Part shown: piece after piece, positions 27,881 through 37,518 of the stretch
Position numbering within the stretch: position 1 is the first letter of the stretch
Layout of the letters: every line of letters begins with the position of its first letter
Source: Haloferax massiliensis
Lineage (GTDB): Archaea; Halobacteriota; Halobacteria; Halobacteriales; Haloferacaceae
Reading direction: 5' to 3'
NCBI RefSeq assembly: GCF_001368915.1
Contig: NZ_CSTE01000005.1
Location: forward strand, 124,001 to 188,000
DNA: 64,000 bases
Translations under genes and position numbers: made by a program
The notes under the pieces: model-generated
Databases searched by the model: none
Told to the model about the DNA's origin: nothing
What the model saw: only the letters and a program-made list of their open reading frames with translations

Positions 27881-28642
27881 TCACCCCGAGTCGGCGTCCT
27901 CGTCGGCGTCGTCAACCTCGGAGTCGAGCGGTCGCCGGACCACGAGCACCGGGGCGACGGTCTGTTCGGCGACGCGATCGGAGGTTTCGCCGAACAGTCG
28001 GCCGCGGAGCGTGGGTTTCTCCTCGCCCATCACGACCACGTCGTGGTCGTCCGCGGCCTCGATGAGCGCCTGTAGCTGGTTCTGTGCGACGACGACGACG
28101 CGCGAGATGTGCTTGCTGCAGACGCCGAGAAGGGCCAGTTCGTGGGCGACCTCGTCGAGGAGGCGTTCGCCCTCGGCGACCGCGTCGTCGTCCTCGGCGG
28201 CGTGGAACAGCGTGAGGTCTATGTCCTCGCGTCTCCCGACGGCCGCGGCGACCTTGGTAATCGTTTCGAGGTTGATGTCCTCTTTTATCGGGACGATGAC
28301 GCGGTCGATGGTCGGGGCGGGGTTCGAGAGCAACACCGCGTCGCAGTCCGCCTCGGTGGCGATGCGCTCCGTCGTCTGGTCGGCGTCGTGGGTGAACACG
28401 AGGCGCGTCTCGACGGTCGCGCCCGCGGCTTCGAACGCCGAGACGAGCTCGTCGAGTTCGTCGCGGACCTTCGGTTCGAACTGCTCTCTGGCCTGTTCGG
28501 GAGCCGTCTGCTCGGGTATCTCGTGGTACGCGAGGAGGACGACCGTCGTCTCCGAGAGCAGGCGGGTCAGTTGGTCGGGTATCACCTGACCTTCGAGCAC
28601 CGCGACGGGGACGAGCACGCGAACGTCGTCGGGATTACGCAT
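27881..28642 (-). CDS. Universal stress protein (UspA family), permease-linked
   Basis: A 253-residue cytoplasmic protein with a degenerate N-terminal Usp unit and a second unit carrying [13 protein letters not shown] and the nucleotide-loop-like [26 protein letters not shown]. It overlaps the upstream APC permease by 8 bases. In haloarchaea Usp genes are commonly fused or coupled to APC transporters, so it is likely a regulatory partner of that permease. Confidence 0.88.
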   Translation of the reverse strand: MRNPDDVRVLVPVAVLEGQVIPDQLTRLLSETTVVLLAYHEIPEQTAPEQAREQFEPKVRDELDELVSAFEAAGATVETRLVFTHDADQTTERIATEADCDAVLLSNPAPTIDRVIVPIKEDINLETITKVAAAVGRREDIDLTLFHAAEDDDAVAEGERLLDEVAHELALLGVCSKHISRVVVVAQNQLQALIEAADDHDVVVMGEEKPTLRGRLFGETSDRVAEQTVAPVLVVRRPLDSEVDDADEDADSG

Positions 28643-30104
28643 CGGAGCTCACCCCCTTGAGGCGCACGTCGCGGGCGTAGACGAAGTACCACGCCAGCGC
28701 GGCGAGCGCGACGACGACACCGACCGCCTGCGAGAGCGGTTGCATGAACGCGACGAGGCTGAAACTCGCGAGCGCCCCGAGCACCGGGACGACCGGGTAG
28801 CCGGGGACGCGGAACGACGGGTCGTACCACGCGGGGTTCGACCGGCGGAGCACGACGAGCGCCACGCAGATGAGCCCGTAAGTGACGAGGTGGAGGAACG
28901 ACGCGACTTCGGCGAGCACCTCCGTCCGGCCGACGGCGACGAGAACGACGGTCGGCCCGCCGACGAGCGCGAGCGCGACGTGGGGCGTCCCGTACCGAAG
29001 GTTGATTCGCGCGAGCTGCGGCGGGACCAGCGCGTCGCGGCTGAGCGCGTAGAGGGCGCGCGACGAACTGAGAATCGAGGCGTTCGCGCTCGACACCGTC
29101 GCCAAGAGCCCGGCGACGAGGATGGCGACCGCGCCGGGGAAGCCGAGGTACGAGCGGGCGACCTCGACGATGGCCGTCTCGCCGAAGGAGGCGAGTTGGG
29201 TGCTCCCGAACGCGCCGGTCGAGACGAGGATGGTCACGACGTACAGCACCCCGACGACGACCACGGAGCCGACCATCGCCAGCGGGAGGTTCCGCCCGGG
29301 TTTCGTTATCTCGCCCGCGACCGTCGCCACCTGCGCGAACCCGAGGTACGAGGTGAACACGAGCGCGGCCGTGGTGAAGACGCTGAGCGTCCCGAGGGGC
29401 ATGAACTCCTCGGGGACCGTCTGGCGGCCGAACAGCCCGAGCGTGTCGAGCGACCCGTAGACGAGGAACACGAGGAGGATGCCGAGAAGCAGGCTCACGA
29501 TGCTGTTCTGGAGTTTCGTCGCGTTCTCGGTCCCGAACATGCTGAGCGCCGTCAGGACGAGCCCGAAGCCGACGCCGAGCACCGCCACGAGCGGCAGGTC
29601 AGAGACCATCGACGCCGCGCCCAACTCCGCCAGCACGGCGATGGCGTACTGCGCGAACCCGACGAGGTAGAACGCCGACGCGAAGACGAGCCCGAGCCAG
29701 AGTCCGATACCGACGACCGCGCCGAACGCCGACCCCATGCCGCGGGAGATGAAGTAGTACGCGCCGCCGCTTTTCGGCATCGCCGTCGCCAACTCGGAGG
29801 TCGGAAGCGCGACCAACAGGGCGATGACCGCCCCGAGCGCGAACGAGAGCGCGGCCGCGGGCCCCGCCTGCCCGGCGGCGAGACCGGGAAAGACGAAGAT
29901 ACCCGCGCCGACCATCGTCCCGATACCGATTGCGAGGCCGCCGCGGAGGCCGATTGTCCGCTCTAACTCGGTCCCGCTTTCGAGGACCGTCACCTCGTCG
30001 GCCGCGTCCCCGACGTCGACCGCCGGGTCCGCGTCGCCGACTCGCTCCCCGCCGCCGGGCGGGTCGACCCCGAGCACCGAACCGCCGTCGTTTCCATCTG
30101 ACAT
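28635..30104 (-). CDS. APC superfamily amino-acid permease
   Basis: This 489-residue membrane transporter has about 12 helices. The first helix region [22 protein letters not shown] is the APC signature; [18 protein letters not shown] and [22 protein letters not shown] are further family marks. The N-terminal 40 residues are acidic and cytoplasmic. The downstream Usp gene overlaps it by 8 bases. The substrate is probably an amino acid, cationic or other, not determinable here. Confidence 0.92.
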   Translation of the reverse strand: MSDGNDGGSVLGVDPPGGGERVGDADPAVDVGDAADEVTVLESGTELERTIGLRGGLAIGIGTMVGAGIFVFPGLAAGQAGPAAALSFALGAVIALLVALPTSELATAMPKSGGAYYFISRGMGSAFGAVVGIGLWLGLVFASAFYLVGFAQYAIAVLAELGAASMVSDLPLVAVLGVGFGLVLTALSMFGTENATKLQNSIVSLLLGILLVFLVYGSLDTLGLFGRQTVPEEFMPLGTLSVFTTAALVFTSYLGFAQVATVAGEITKPGRNLPLAMVGSVVVVGVLYVVTILVSTGAFGSTQLASFGETAIVEVARSYLGFPGAVAILVAGLLATVSSANASILSSSRALYALSRDALVPPQLARINLRYGTPHVALALVGGPTVVLVAVGRTEVLAEVASFLHLVTYGLICVALVVLRRSNPAWYDPSFRVPGYPVVPVLGALASFSLVAFMQPLSQAVGVVVALAALAWYFVYARDVRLKGVSSDA

Positions 30105-30311
30105 TGTACCGTCTTGTTATTGCGTCTCACAAATATATCTAGCACCCATCATATAGAGGGTGTCGGAGCGGCCGGTGGACGCGCCCCCGGCGGCCCGACA
30201 CCGATCACCGGCGACGAGAGAAAGTGTTAATTCGTCCGCGACACGCCCAACATGCAGAACGATGGCGTACGGAACGTGGCGCGGCGGCCGGTTCGCACGG
30301 GGTGACCAGCG

Positions 30312-31562
30312 GTGAACTGGTCGCGGAAGTCGCTCGACGAACTCGAAGCGTTCTACTGGGAGACGATAGCCCCCGCGATGGACCGCGACGGGATGGACCC
30401 GACGCGAGACGTGCCGACGTACGCGTGGCTGACGGAGCGCGGGTGGTCGGGTATCGCCTACGCGCTCCGCGAGAAACACGACCTCACGCCGCGGGAGTTC
30501 TTCGTCGAGGTCGTCGGCCTCGGCGGCGACGAGCCCGACGAGGGCTACGACTGGGGCATCGACGACGACCGCACCGTCGAGGCGTTCGAGTCCTACCTCG
30601 ACATGCTCGAATCGCGGCGCGGCCTCGCCGACTCGACGCTGCCGACCCGCCGAACCCACCTCGCGCGGTTCGCCCGAATCTACCGCGACCGACACGGGTC
30701 GGCTGACCTGCTCTCTCGGCTCGACGACCGCGACGCCGAGCCCGACGAGATAGACCGCTGTCTCGCGGTCCTCGACGAGTTCGACGCCGAACTCGCCACC
30801 GACGGGACGAAGCTCAAATACCTCCAGACGGTCCGGTCGTTCTACGAGTACCTCGTCGACTTCCGACGCGCGCGGTACAACCCCGTCGAGAACGCCGCGA
30901 AGCAGTTCCGCTGGGAGCAGGGCCAACCCGACAACCGCACGATGACGGCCGATCAGGTGAGCGACGTGTACGCCGTCGCCGACGACCTCGAAGACCGCCT
31001 GCTCGTCCTCGGACTCGCCGGCTGGGGGCTCCGCCCGAACGAGCTCGCGTCGCTCCGCGCGTCGCAACTCGTCCTCTCCGGCGACGACCCCCACATCGAG
31101 TTCGAAGAGCGGAAGAACGGGCCGGGAACCGTCGCGCTTCTCTACGGCGTCGACGCCGTCGCCGCCCGCATCGACGCGCTCGCCGAGGACGACGACTGGA
31201 GCGGCGCGCTGTTTCCCTCCTCGCGGGCCGCGTCGGGCCACATCGCCCGCGAGACGGTCAACCGGCGGTTCAAGCGCCTCGCCGACGAGGCTGACGTGAC
31301 CGTCGACGGCGACGTGCCGACGGCGAAGCTCTGTCGGCGCTTCTGGTACACGGCCTATCAGGCGGCGGTCGACGAGATGCTCGCCCAGTTGGAGGGCGTC
31401 GCCGCGGACCAGGGGTCGAAAAGCGCCGACGTCGTCATGTCGAACTACCTCTCCGAGGAGCGCCGCCGGTCGTTCCGTCGGCAGGCGATGCGCGAGACGC
31501 TGGCCGAGGTGTTCGAGCCTGACGGCGAGTCCGCGACCGTCGAGACGCAGATGCCGCGGTGA
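30312..31562 (+). CDS. Tyrosine recombinase/integrase-like protein
   Basis: A 416-residue protein. An acidic N-terminal region is followed by a SAM-like core-binding part (about 95-195, SYLDMLESRRGLADSTLPTR) and a catalytic-type domain. Visible active-site candidates are the Arg in GLRPNELASLR (about 240), the segment LCRRFWYTAYQ (about 343), where the usual His-x-x-Arg is altered, and Tyr in MSNYLSEERRRSF (about 379). It starts at GTG with GGTGA five bases upstream. No tRNA or att site is adjacent, so it may be a chromosomal recombinase-like factor, not an active element integrase. Confidence 0.75.
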   Translation: MNWSRKSLDELEAFYWETIAPAMDRDGMDPTRDVPTYAWLTERGWSGIAYALREKHDLTPREFFVEVVGLGGDEPDEGYDWGIDDDRTVEAFESYLDMLESRRGLADSTLPTRRTHLARFARIYRDRHGSADLLSRLDDRDAEPDEIDRCLAVLDEFDAELATDGTKLKYLQTVRSFYEYLVDFRRARYNPVENAAKQFRWEQGQPDNRTMTADQVSDVYAVADDLEDRLLVLGLAGWGLRPNELASLRASQLVLSGDDPHIEFEERKNGPGTVALLYGVDAVAARIDALAEDDDWSGALFPSSRAASGHIARETVNRRFKRLADEADVTVDGDVPTAKLCRRFWYTAYQAAVDEMLAQLEGVAADQGSKSADVVMSNYLSEERRRSFRRQAMRETLAEVFEPDGESATVETQMPR

Positions 31563-31711
31563 CTGTGACTGCCGGCGTCACCGCGGTGCGTGCGTTGCGG
31601 GGCGACAGCGGCTCACGGCGGCCGCCGGGTGCGTGACCGTCTCGTCGTGTGAGCGGCCGTCCGACGTCGGTGGTCGTGGCTTTTACCCGTGTCGAGGAGT
31701 CACCCTCCACT

Positions 31712-32035
31712 ATGGACCTTCGAGTTGCCGGCCTGAACGGTCTCGAAGAGCGGGTCGAGAGCGCGCTGAACAGAATCAGCGAACTGCAAGCGGGCACGCG
31801 AGTGCAGTCCGACGCGTTCTTCTCACAGTCGTTCATGAGCGACCACACCGAGTTCGACTCGTTCGCCGCGTTCTGCGAGCAGAGCCCGTGGCCCCTCGAC
31901 GACGTCAGCGACGTCCAGGACGTCTCCCGTGACCGACTCAACGGATACATCGCGGCGACGACCGACTTCGAGACGTGGGAGGGAATGAAAACCCGGGCCG
32001 CGGAGGAGGAGATTATCGACCAGATAGCCCCCTGA
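31712..32035 (+). CDS. Conserved haloarchaeal small protein, unknown function
   Basis: A 107-residue acidic protein beginning MDLRVAGLNGLEERVESAL. An N-terminal helical region is followed by SFAAFCEQSPWPLDDVSDVQDV and a helical end. The composition is typical for haloarchaeal cytoplasmic proteins. No enzyme motif was recognised. It is convergent with the phosphate permease; the two stops abut. Confidence 0.6.
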   Translation: MDLRVAGLNGLEERVESALNRISELQAGTRVQSDAFFSQSFMSDHTEFDSFAAFCEQSPWPLDDVSDVQDVSRDRLNGYIAATTDFETWEGMKTRAAEEEIIDQIAP

Positions 32036-33253
32036 CTAGCCGACGGTTTGAACCGCGGTCAGGACGTGATACAGGCCGTAGCTGATGAGGCCCGCGCCGA
32101 ACATCGAGCCGACCCACGAGCCGAGGGTAATGCCGACCTTCCGCAGCGAGACGCCACTCCCGCCGGACGAACTCGCCGCGAGTCCGCTGCCGACGATGCT
32201 CGCGATCATCACTTTGTTGAACGAGATCGGGATTCCCAGCACGATTGCGAGCTGGGCGATGAGAAAGGCGGGAATCAGGGCGGCTATCGACCGCCGGGGG
32301 CCGAGCGCGGCGTACTCGTTCGAGACGGCTTGCACGAGTCGCGGCCCACGAATCCACGCCCCGAGCAGAATCCCGCCGCCGCCGAGTGCAAGCAGGTAGA
32401 TAGACGGGAGCCGGAGGTCCGTCTCGAACACCGCCTCCAGTGGGCCGGTCGCCAACCCGACCTGCGTGCCGCCGCTCGTGAACACGACGATGAGTCCCAG
32501 CACGACCAGAAACTGATTAATTCCGGCAGTCTCGTCGCGTCGGAGCAACCCGAGCGTCCCGACGAGGGCAACGAGCCCGCAGAGTACGCTCACGGCGACC
32601 ATCCCGAGGGTGTACGAGCCGCCGACGACCGTCGGAAGAAGCTGGGACGTCGTAGCGAGGTATCGAGCGACTGACCCCTGTGCGCCGCTCGCAGTCGGGA
32701 TGACCGTGAGTTGGATGTTGGCTAACGCGTAGCCGACTGCGCCACCGAGGACGGGAATACCGACGGTTTCGGGGACGGCGTCGCTTCGGAGCCCCCGCGC
32801 GAGGCCGTACGCGAGCACGGCCTCCACGATGGGAATGGCGAACCAGAACCCGAGGATGACGGCGTACTCGTCGACAGCGAATCCGCCGCCGAGGGCGATT
32901 CCGGACCCGATCATCGCCCCCGTGACGGTGAACGCGGACGGTATCGGATACCCGTAGGTGTTCCCGATCGTGATGAGGGTCGCGGCGGTCAGCAGGGCCG
33001 CCGCCGCCGCGAGCGGTGTAATCGACACGCCGGTCACGAGGTCTTTGCCGATGGTCTCGGAGATGCTGCCTCCCTGAAGGACCGCCCCCAGTCCGGCGAC
33101 GATGCCGACGAGCAGGGCGGCCCGAAGAACCGAGAGCGCGTTCGCTCCGACGGCGGGCGCAACGGGCGCAGAGTTACTGTTCGCCCCGACGGTGAACGAC
33201 ATGAACAGGGCCGCGAGGAGCGCAATCGAGAGAACGAGCAGTACGGATGCCAT
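32036..33253 (-). CDS. PiT family inorganic phosphate permease
   Basis: A 405-residue membrane protein with about 10-11 helices. The inverted repeat signature of the family is present: FTVGANSNSAPVAPAVGANA near residue 20, and PISFNKVMIASIVGSGLA near 345. It imports phosphate with a cation. The start MASVLLVLS was chosen because it begins directly with helix 1; a longer frame upstream has no coding character. The start codon lies in an inverted repeat described separately. Confidence 0.88.
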   Translation of the reverse strand: MASVLLVLSIALLAALFMSFTVGANSNSAPVAPAVGANALSVLRAALLVGIVAGLGAVLQGGSISETIGKDLVTGVSITPLAAAAALLTAATLITIGNTYGYPIPSAFTVTGAMIGSGIALGGGFAVDEYAVILGFWFAIPIVEAVLAYGLARGLRSDAVPETVGIPVLGGAVGYALANIQLTVIPTASGAQGSVARYLATTSQLLPTVVGGSYTLGMVAVSVLCGLVALVGTLGLLRRDETAGINQFLVVLGLIVVFTSGGTQVGLATGPLEAVFETDLRLPSIYLLALGGGGILLGAWIRGPRLVQAVSNEYAALGPRRSIAALIPAFLIAQLAIVLGIPISFNKVMIASIVGSGLAASSSGGSGVSLRKVGITLGSWVGSMFGAGLISYGLYHVLTAVQTVG

Positions 33254-33291
33254 ACTCACACCACCCGACGCGGTCTCTGGTGGTGTGGTAT
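33251..33291 (-). promoter_or_regulatory. Hairpin over the PiT start codon
   Basis: In the mRNA direction ATACCACACCACC pairs with GGTGGTGTGAGTAT (one bulged base, 12-base loop). The second arm contains the GGTGG-like ribosome-binding stretch and ends in the ATG at 33253. A folded transcript would hide the start. The same symmetry could instead be a protein operator. The pairing is read directly; the function is inference. Confidence 0.5.
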
Positions 33292-33867
33292 CCAGAACGG
33301 TCGGCGACGACGACAGGTTCTCATTTGACTGAAAACCGAGCCACGAGACAGATGAACCCATCGAAATCACGTATATCGGCTGATAGTGAAGCAATCGTCT
33401 CGATAAGTAATGCGATGCATATCCGAACGACGGTAACGCAGGTTTCAGGGGTCGCGAGAGTGCGAGCCAGTCCCGGAAGCGGCTCGAACGATGCCGATTC
33501 AGATCGCTGGTCTCGATCGCACGGGTCCGAACACCGTCTCGACGACCAACCATCGACTTCCGAACGAAATCGGAGAGGAGTTCTTCCAAGTCGGTATCGT
33601 CGGTATCCTCGCCATCGCTATTCCCGTACCCGACCGCTCACCGGCGAGAGATCGGAGTACGCGTCTGACTCCAGTTGAGGTCGGGTTCGATAAACCACAT
33701 AGAGCGATACACAAGAACACACGGTCAGAAGTTGCAGAACTTCGGAGGATGGATTATTTTTGCGTTTTTCTAGGCCTTTTCGTGGTTCGGACAGGCCACA
33801 TCGGTATCGCATCAACTACCGACCTCGGTGAGACGCCGTCGAATGCTCGAAAACAGCCCAAAAATTG
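33254..33867 (+). other. Region between phosphate permease and first insertion sequence
   Basis: 614 bases without a supported gene. Open frames on both strands lack recognisable domains. It holds the permease promoter, one copy of the short dispersed repeat (33729-33752) and a fall in GC content that marks the left edge of the accessory island. Confidence 0.4.
33729..33752 (+). repeat. Short dispersed repeat, copy A
   Basis: AAGTTGCAGAACTT forms a small hairpin and runs into CGGAGGATGG, the core shared with the copies near 39.58 and 42.67 kb. It may be a remnant end of an IS200/IS605-type element. Confidence 0.35.
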
Positions 33868-35582
33868 ACCACTCGCAGAGTGTCGCCACTCACAACAGGC
33901 AGTCCGAGCTGGTGTAGAGCGCTAGTCAGGCGGGAGTAGTGCCGAGCAAACCAACTCGACACACTCACCAGCAGTCAATACCGGCGCATACTCCATCTCA
34001 CCGCCGACACCAATCTTCAACAGGAAATCGGTAAGCCGCCAGATATTGTGCAACAGCACCGCAAACACGAAGTAGAATAATCTTACGCGGTAGTCCTTAG
34101 ACGAGGTCTTCGCCAAGAAATCGTTCTTGATCGATTTGTATTCGTTCTCGATCTGCCACCGAGAACTGTACCGACGACACACGGCTTGAGCCTCGTCCGC
34201 GCTCACACGAAGATTCGTCGCGAACACCGCTGTTCCATCGCTCTTCGTCGAGGGCACGTAGAGAAACTGCATCGAGTGCGAGCCCTGCTCAACGTGGACA
34301 GAGGCCGATTCAACGGCGACTTCTTGCTCATCTTCATCCATCGTCTCTATGTTCTCGCGTTCGGCACTGTGAATCCGCTTCGGGATGAGATAGTTCACAT
34401 CGAGGTTCGAGAGCGTCTGGTAGACAGCTTTCGAGTCAAACTCTCGATCACACAGCACCATCTCAATCGGTACGTGCTCCTGTGCCCGTCGAACGAGTCG
34501 TCGGACTACACGATGAACTCGGTTCGGCGGGTTCTCGTCCCACGACGAACTCTCACGGACAGGTTCGACAGCGAGAATCAGCGGGATGTTCCACCCGACA
34601 ATCGAGAGCGTGGCGAATTTGAACGCTCTCCCCTCGCCGTCTTTTGTCCCGCTGACCATCGGCATTCCCTCTATGTTACCAAAGTAGCGAATGGTCGTGA
34701 TATCAATTGCGACGGTGACAGGACGACGAAACGAAGACTCCGATTGAATCACCGAAAGCAACCGTTCTGTCGCCTGTTGAAATCCCTTGAGTAGGCTCTC
34801 TGGGTCGAATTGCTTGACGGCTCGGAGGTGGGTGTCTCCGTGAGGACCGTACTCTTTGCCTCGTCGGAACTTGAACCGGGCTGCACCCTGTGGAGTACCA
34901 CAGCCGACCATCCCAATAAACGTCTGAAGCTCAAAGAATCGCGTGTCTTCATACGTCGCGTTCTGAGCTCTCTCAGAGTCGAACGGACCGAAGCCGTGCT
35001 CACGAGCGAGACGGGTTGTACGGTAGATTTCTTCGTCAGAAAATTCGGTAGCATCCTCAGCTGAGTCAGTAGTTTCTTCTGATGACTGCTTGACTTCCTC
35101 TAGTGGCCGGACTTCGGGAACTGAGAGGCCCTGATTGTGTATCTCCTTGACTAAGCAGTGTGCGCTGGCGGTGATATATCGACGAACATCGTCATCGAAG
35201 CGATTGCGCCACGTTCGAGAGATGACTGACTCGTTAGGAATTTGGCCGAGACCGAATACGTCGGCAAGCTCTGGATGGCGTGTGAGAGATCGGTAGCTGT
35301 CTCCGGTGACTTCTAGATAAACAAAGAGCTTGAGCATTCCGTGGAATGAGTACGGGGCGGGATGCCACTCTGGGTAGTCGTCTTCGAGCGTTTCGATCTG
35401 GAGCTTAAGAACGGTAAGTGCATCGCAGAACGCTGTCCCCTCACGGAGGTGTTTGCGGAGTTCGAGAGCAGCGACAAATGCGTCGGTTAGTCGGCGGCCA
35501 CGCTGTTCCATCAGATAGTCTTGTCAGCGGATACTCAACAACGTTGATGACTTTTTCTCCTTGGTAGTGACTCGCCACATTC
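33868..35582 (-). mobile_element. Insertion sequence with intact DDE transposase
   Basis: The element holds the transposase at 33922-35511. Imperfect ends: inward from 33878 GAGTGTCGCCACTCACAAC, and inward from 35582 GAATGTGGCGAGTCACTAC, matching at 14 of 19 bases. AAAATTG occurs at 33861-33867 and again at 35583-35589, a possible 7-base target duplication; this would put the left end at 33868, ten bases outside the repeat match, so the left boundary is uncertain. A decayed relative with a similar end lies at about 40768-42508. Confidence 0.65.
33922..35511 (-). CDS. DDE transposase of a haloarchaeal IS4-like family
   Basis: The protein has 529 residues. The catalytic triad can be traced as Asp in VTVAIDITTIRYFG (about 275), Asp in MVLCDREFDSKAV (about 357) and Glu in SSRWQIENEYKSIK (about 465), the YREK-like end of IS4-type enzymes. 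The N-terminal region (LKLQIETLEDDYPEWHP) resembles the dimer and DNA-binding part. It looks intact. GC content and codon use are lower than in the flanking core genes. The family name in ISfinder terms is not certain. Confidence 0.82.
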   Translation of the reverse strand: MEQRGRRLTDAFVAALELRKHLREGTAFCDALTVLKLQIETLEDDYPEWHPAPYSFHGMLKLFVYLEVTGDSYRSLTRHPELADVFGLGQIPNESVISRTWRNRFDDDVRRYITASAHCLVKEIHNQGLSVPEVRPLEEVKQSSEETTDSAEDATEFSDEEIYRTTRLAREHGFGPFDSERAQNATYEDTRFFELQTFIGMVGCGTPQGAARFKFRRGKEYGPHGDTHLRAVKQFDPESLLKGFQQATERLLSVIQSESSFRRPVTVAIDITTIRYFGNIEGMPMVSGTKDGEGRAFKFATLSIVGWNIPLILAVEPVRESSSWDENPPNRVHRVVRRLVRRAQEHVPIEMVLCDREFDSKAVYQTLSNLDVNYLIPKRIHSAERENIETMDEDEQEVAVESASVHVEQGSHSMQFLYVPSTKSDGTAVFATNLRVSADEAQAVCRRYSSRWQIENEYKSIKNDFLAKTSSKDYRVRLFYFVFAVLLHNIWRLTDFLLKIGVGGEMEYAPVLTAGECVELVCSALLPPD

Positions 35583-35605
35583 AAAATTGGAGTCAAACAA
35601 CTCAG

Positions 35606-36151
35606 CTATCGAGACGCTGGAGCGTCAGGGACCGTCTGTAGATATTGGTCAGGATTTTCGTGGAAGCAATCGCCAACGACTACGGCATCGGCACCAGCGT
35701 CAAGAATTTCCTCGGTCTGTTGCTGACTCTTGGTACCTCCACCGTAGAGAAAAATTGTGTCGTCAAGATATTTTGCCGCTGCTTTCACGTCTTCGGGCCC
35801 CATTCTTTTTGGAGTACTTGATGTAGAATATCGAAAATCGATAGAAAGATTCAGTTGCTAGTGCGGCACCTGCTATCTGATCAGGTGTGTATAGTGTCTC
35901 AACACCAGACTCATCGGCTGCTTTTGAGTCGGGATTTTGAACGACGTACCCCTCACCCAGTATCTTATCCGAGATTTTGGCAATAGCATCGCGACCTCTA
36001 GACGCAATCAGGGCACTTACAAGTGGAAGCCCAGCACCGAATACTTCTTCGGCTTACTCCCGACCTCTGTGAAGAAATCCACGTGTTTTGCAACGAAGTT
36101 GTCGCGGTCTCCGTTGTAGACTGCTGGTACGGAAAGTACGTCTACAGTATC
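35606..36151 (-). pseudogene. Broken geranylgeranylglyceryl-phosphate synthase (PcrB/GGGPS) relative
   Basis: Reading leftwards in three frames gives DTVDVLSVPAVYNGDRDNF, then LIASRGRDAIAKISDKILG and GYVVQNPDSKAADESG, then DTIFLYGGGTKSQQQTEEI and LDAGADAVVVGDCFHENPDQ. These match the order and core of GGGPS/PcrB proteins (a PxVxN stretch, xVxNPxSxxA, YGGGxxS, GADxxVVGD). At least two frameshifts (near 36050 and 35800) and loss of the N-terminus make it non-functional. It is AT-rich and directly abuts the right end of the insertion sequence. Confidence 0.7.
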
Positions 36152-36437
36152 TATTCATTATCTGCGACAAGGTCGAGGAGACAGAAGCAAAGATGAGGAC
36201 GGTATTTCATGGACGCTTCTATGAAGCAAACAAGCTCAAAGAAACTTTCGCCGATATTGAGTTCAGAGATGTTGAAATCATTGACGAAGATGGCCCAACT
36301 ATCCTTCACGCCGTAGAATAGACACACCTGCTCTGTATCAAGCGTAGCAGTGTCTAAACTCTCTTTGAGCAGGTCTGAGAGTAGCATAGGAAACTAGCTC
36401 TTCGACCTGTTTATCGGTTAACTAGACGGTGCCCAAA

Positions 36438-36446
36438 CTTATATTA
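36438..36446 (+). promoter_or_regulatory. TATA box before the 40-residue membrane protein
   Basis: cttatatta is centred 27 bases before the ATG at 36469, the spacing of a leaderless haloarchaeal promoter. Confidence 0.45.
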
Positions 36447-36468
36447 CATCTCAATTCAACTACAATTC

Positions 36469-36591
36469 ATGGCACCATTCCCACAATCGCCGACTGGACT
36501 TGACCTTGTAGTTTCAGTGGTATTTTGGTTACTTATCTTGGTTGTGATCGTTTATATTATCAAAATTCTAATTTCGAAGTACGTCTCTTAG
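36469..36591 (+). CDS. Possible 40-residue single-helix membrane protein
   Basis: The frame reads MAPFPQSPTGLDLV, one long hydrophobic helix (about 13-36, rich in V, I and L) and the basic end KILISKYVS before TAG. A TATA box at leaderless spacing supports expression. It lies between the decayed GGGPS relative and an IS5 element. No family is known to me. Confidence 0.4.
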   Translation: MAPFPQSPTGLDLVVSVVFWLLILVVIVYIIKILISKYVS

Positions 36592-36678
36592 GTCAGCCGT
36601 TATCAAATTCAGTTAGTAATTTAATTGGCTCTGTTGAAATCCTCAGAGAGTTACAGGTTCGTCTAGTAGTCTGAACGG

Positions 36679-37500
36679 ATGGAGGCCCTCCCGAAGTCGC
36701 GGTTACTCCGGTTCGTTGAGCAAGCGATGCACTTGGCTAGGCGAGCGGTCACTCGATACTCCTCAAAGTTCTCGAAACGGCGGTACACACTTCATCAACA
36801 CATCGTCTTGCTCTGTCTCAAGGTTCGGAAGAATACGACGTACCGGACGCTTCTGGACGAACTTATCGAGATGCCTCGGGTTCGGAGCGCTCTCGATCTT
36901 GAGGAGCTCCCCACTCCTTCGACGTTGTGTAAAGCGTTTGAACGGCTCGATATGGCCGTTTGGCGGGTTCTTCTCAATCTCTCAGTCACGCTTCTCCCGA
37001 CCAACGGTGTCGTCGGGATCGACGCCTCCGGGTTCGACCGGAGTCACGCCTCAAAACATTACACGAAACGAACGAAGCTGACGATTCAGCAGTTGAAAGT
37101 CACACTTCTCGTGGACACGAGGGTGAACGCAATCATCGACTTACACGTGACGACGACCAGAAAACACGACTCGAAAATCGCGCCGTCGCTCATCGAGCGG
37201 AATACCGGTAAAGTAGCGATTCTCCTCGGCGACAAGGGATACGACGACCAGAAGATTCGCGCGTTAGCCCGTGAAGATGGCATTCGTCCCCTGATCAAGC
37301 ACCGAGAATTTTCGCCGCTCCACAAGGCGTGGAACGCTCGGTTGGACGCCGACCTCTACGGGCAACGTAGTCAGAACGAGACGGTGAACTCTCGCCTGAA
37401 ACGGAAATATGGCACATTCGTCCGCTCACGACGCTGGTGGAAGCAGTTTCGTGAACTCGTTGTTTGCTGTCTCACTCACAACATCGACAAGGCATTCTGA
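36679..37500 (+). CDS. IS5 family transposase
   Basis: A 273-residue DDE transposase. Asp in VVGIDASGFDRSH (about 114), Asp in ILLGDKGYDDQKI (about 189) and Glu in QRSQNETVNSRLKRKYG (about 234) form the triad in the usual IS5 setting. The protein looks complete. A decayed copy of the same gene lies on the other strand at 38650-39061. Confidence 0.9.
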   Translation: MEALPKSRLLRFVEQAMHLARRAVTRYSSKFSKRRYTLHQHIVLLCLKVRKNTTYRTLLDELIEMPRVRSALDLEELPTPSTLCKAFERLDMAVWRVLLNLSVTLLPTNGVVGIDASGFDRSHASKHYTKRTKLTIQQLKVTLLVDTRVNAIIDLHVTTTRKHDSKIAPSLIERNTGKVAILLGDKGYDDQKIRALAREDGIRPLIKHREFSPLHKAWNARLDADLYGQRSQNETVNSRLKRKYGTFVRSRRWWKQFRELVVCCLTHNIDKAF

Positions 37501-37518
37501 ACGTTCGATATAGGGGAC

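Noticed and set aside
36151-36387. Overlapping small frames on both strands upstream of the GGGPS remnant
   Set aside because: Both are short, neither joins the GGGPS reading frame, and no homology or start signal could be seen.
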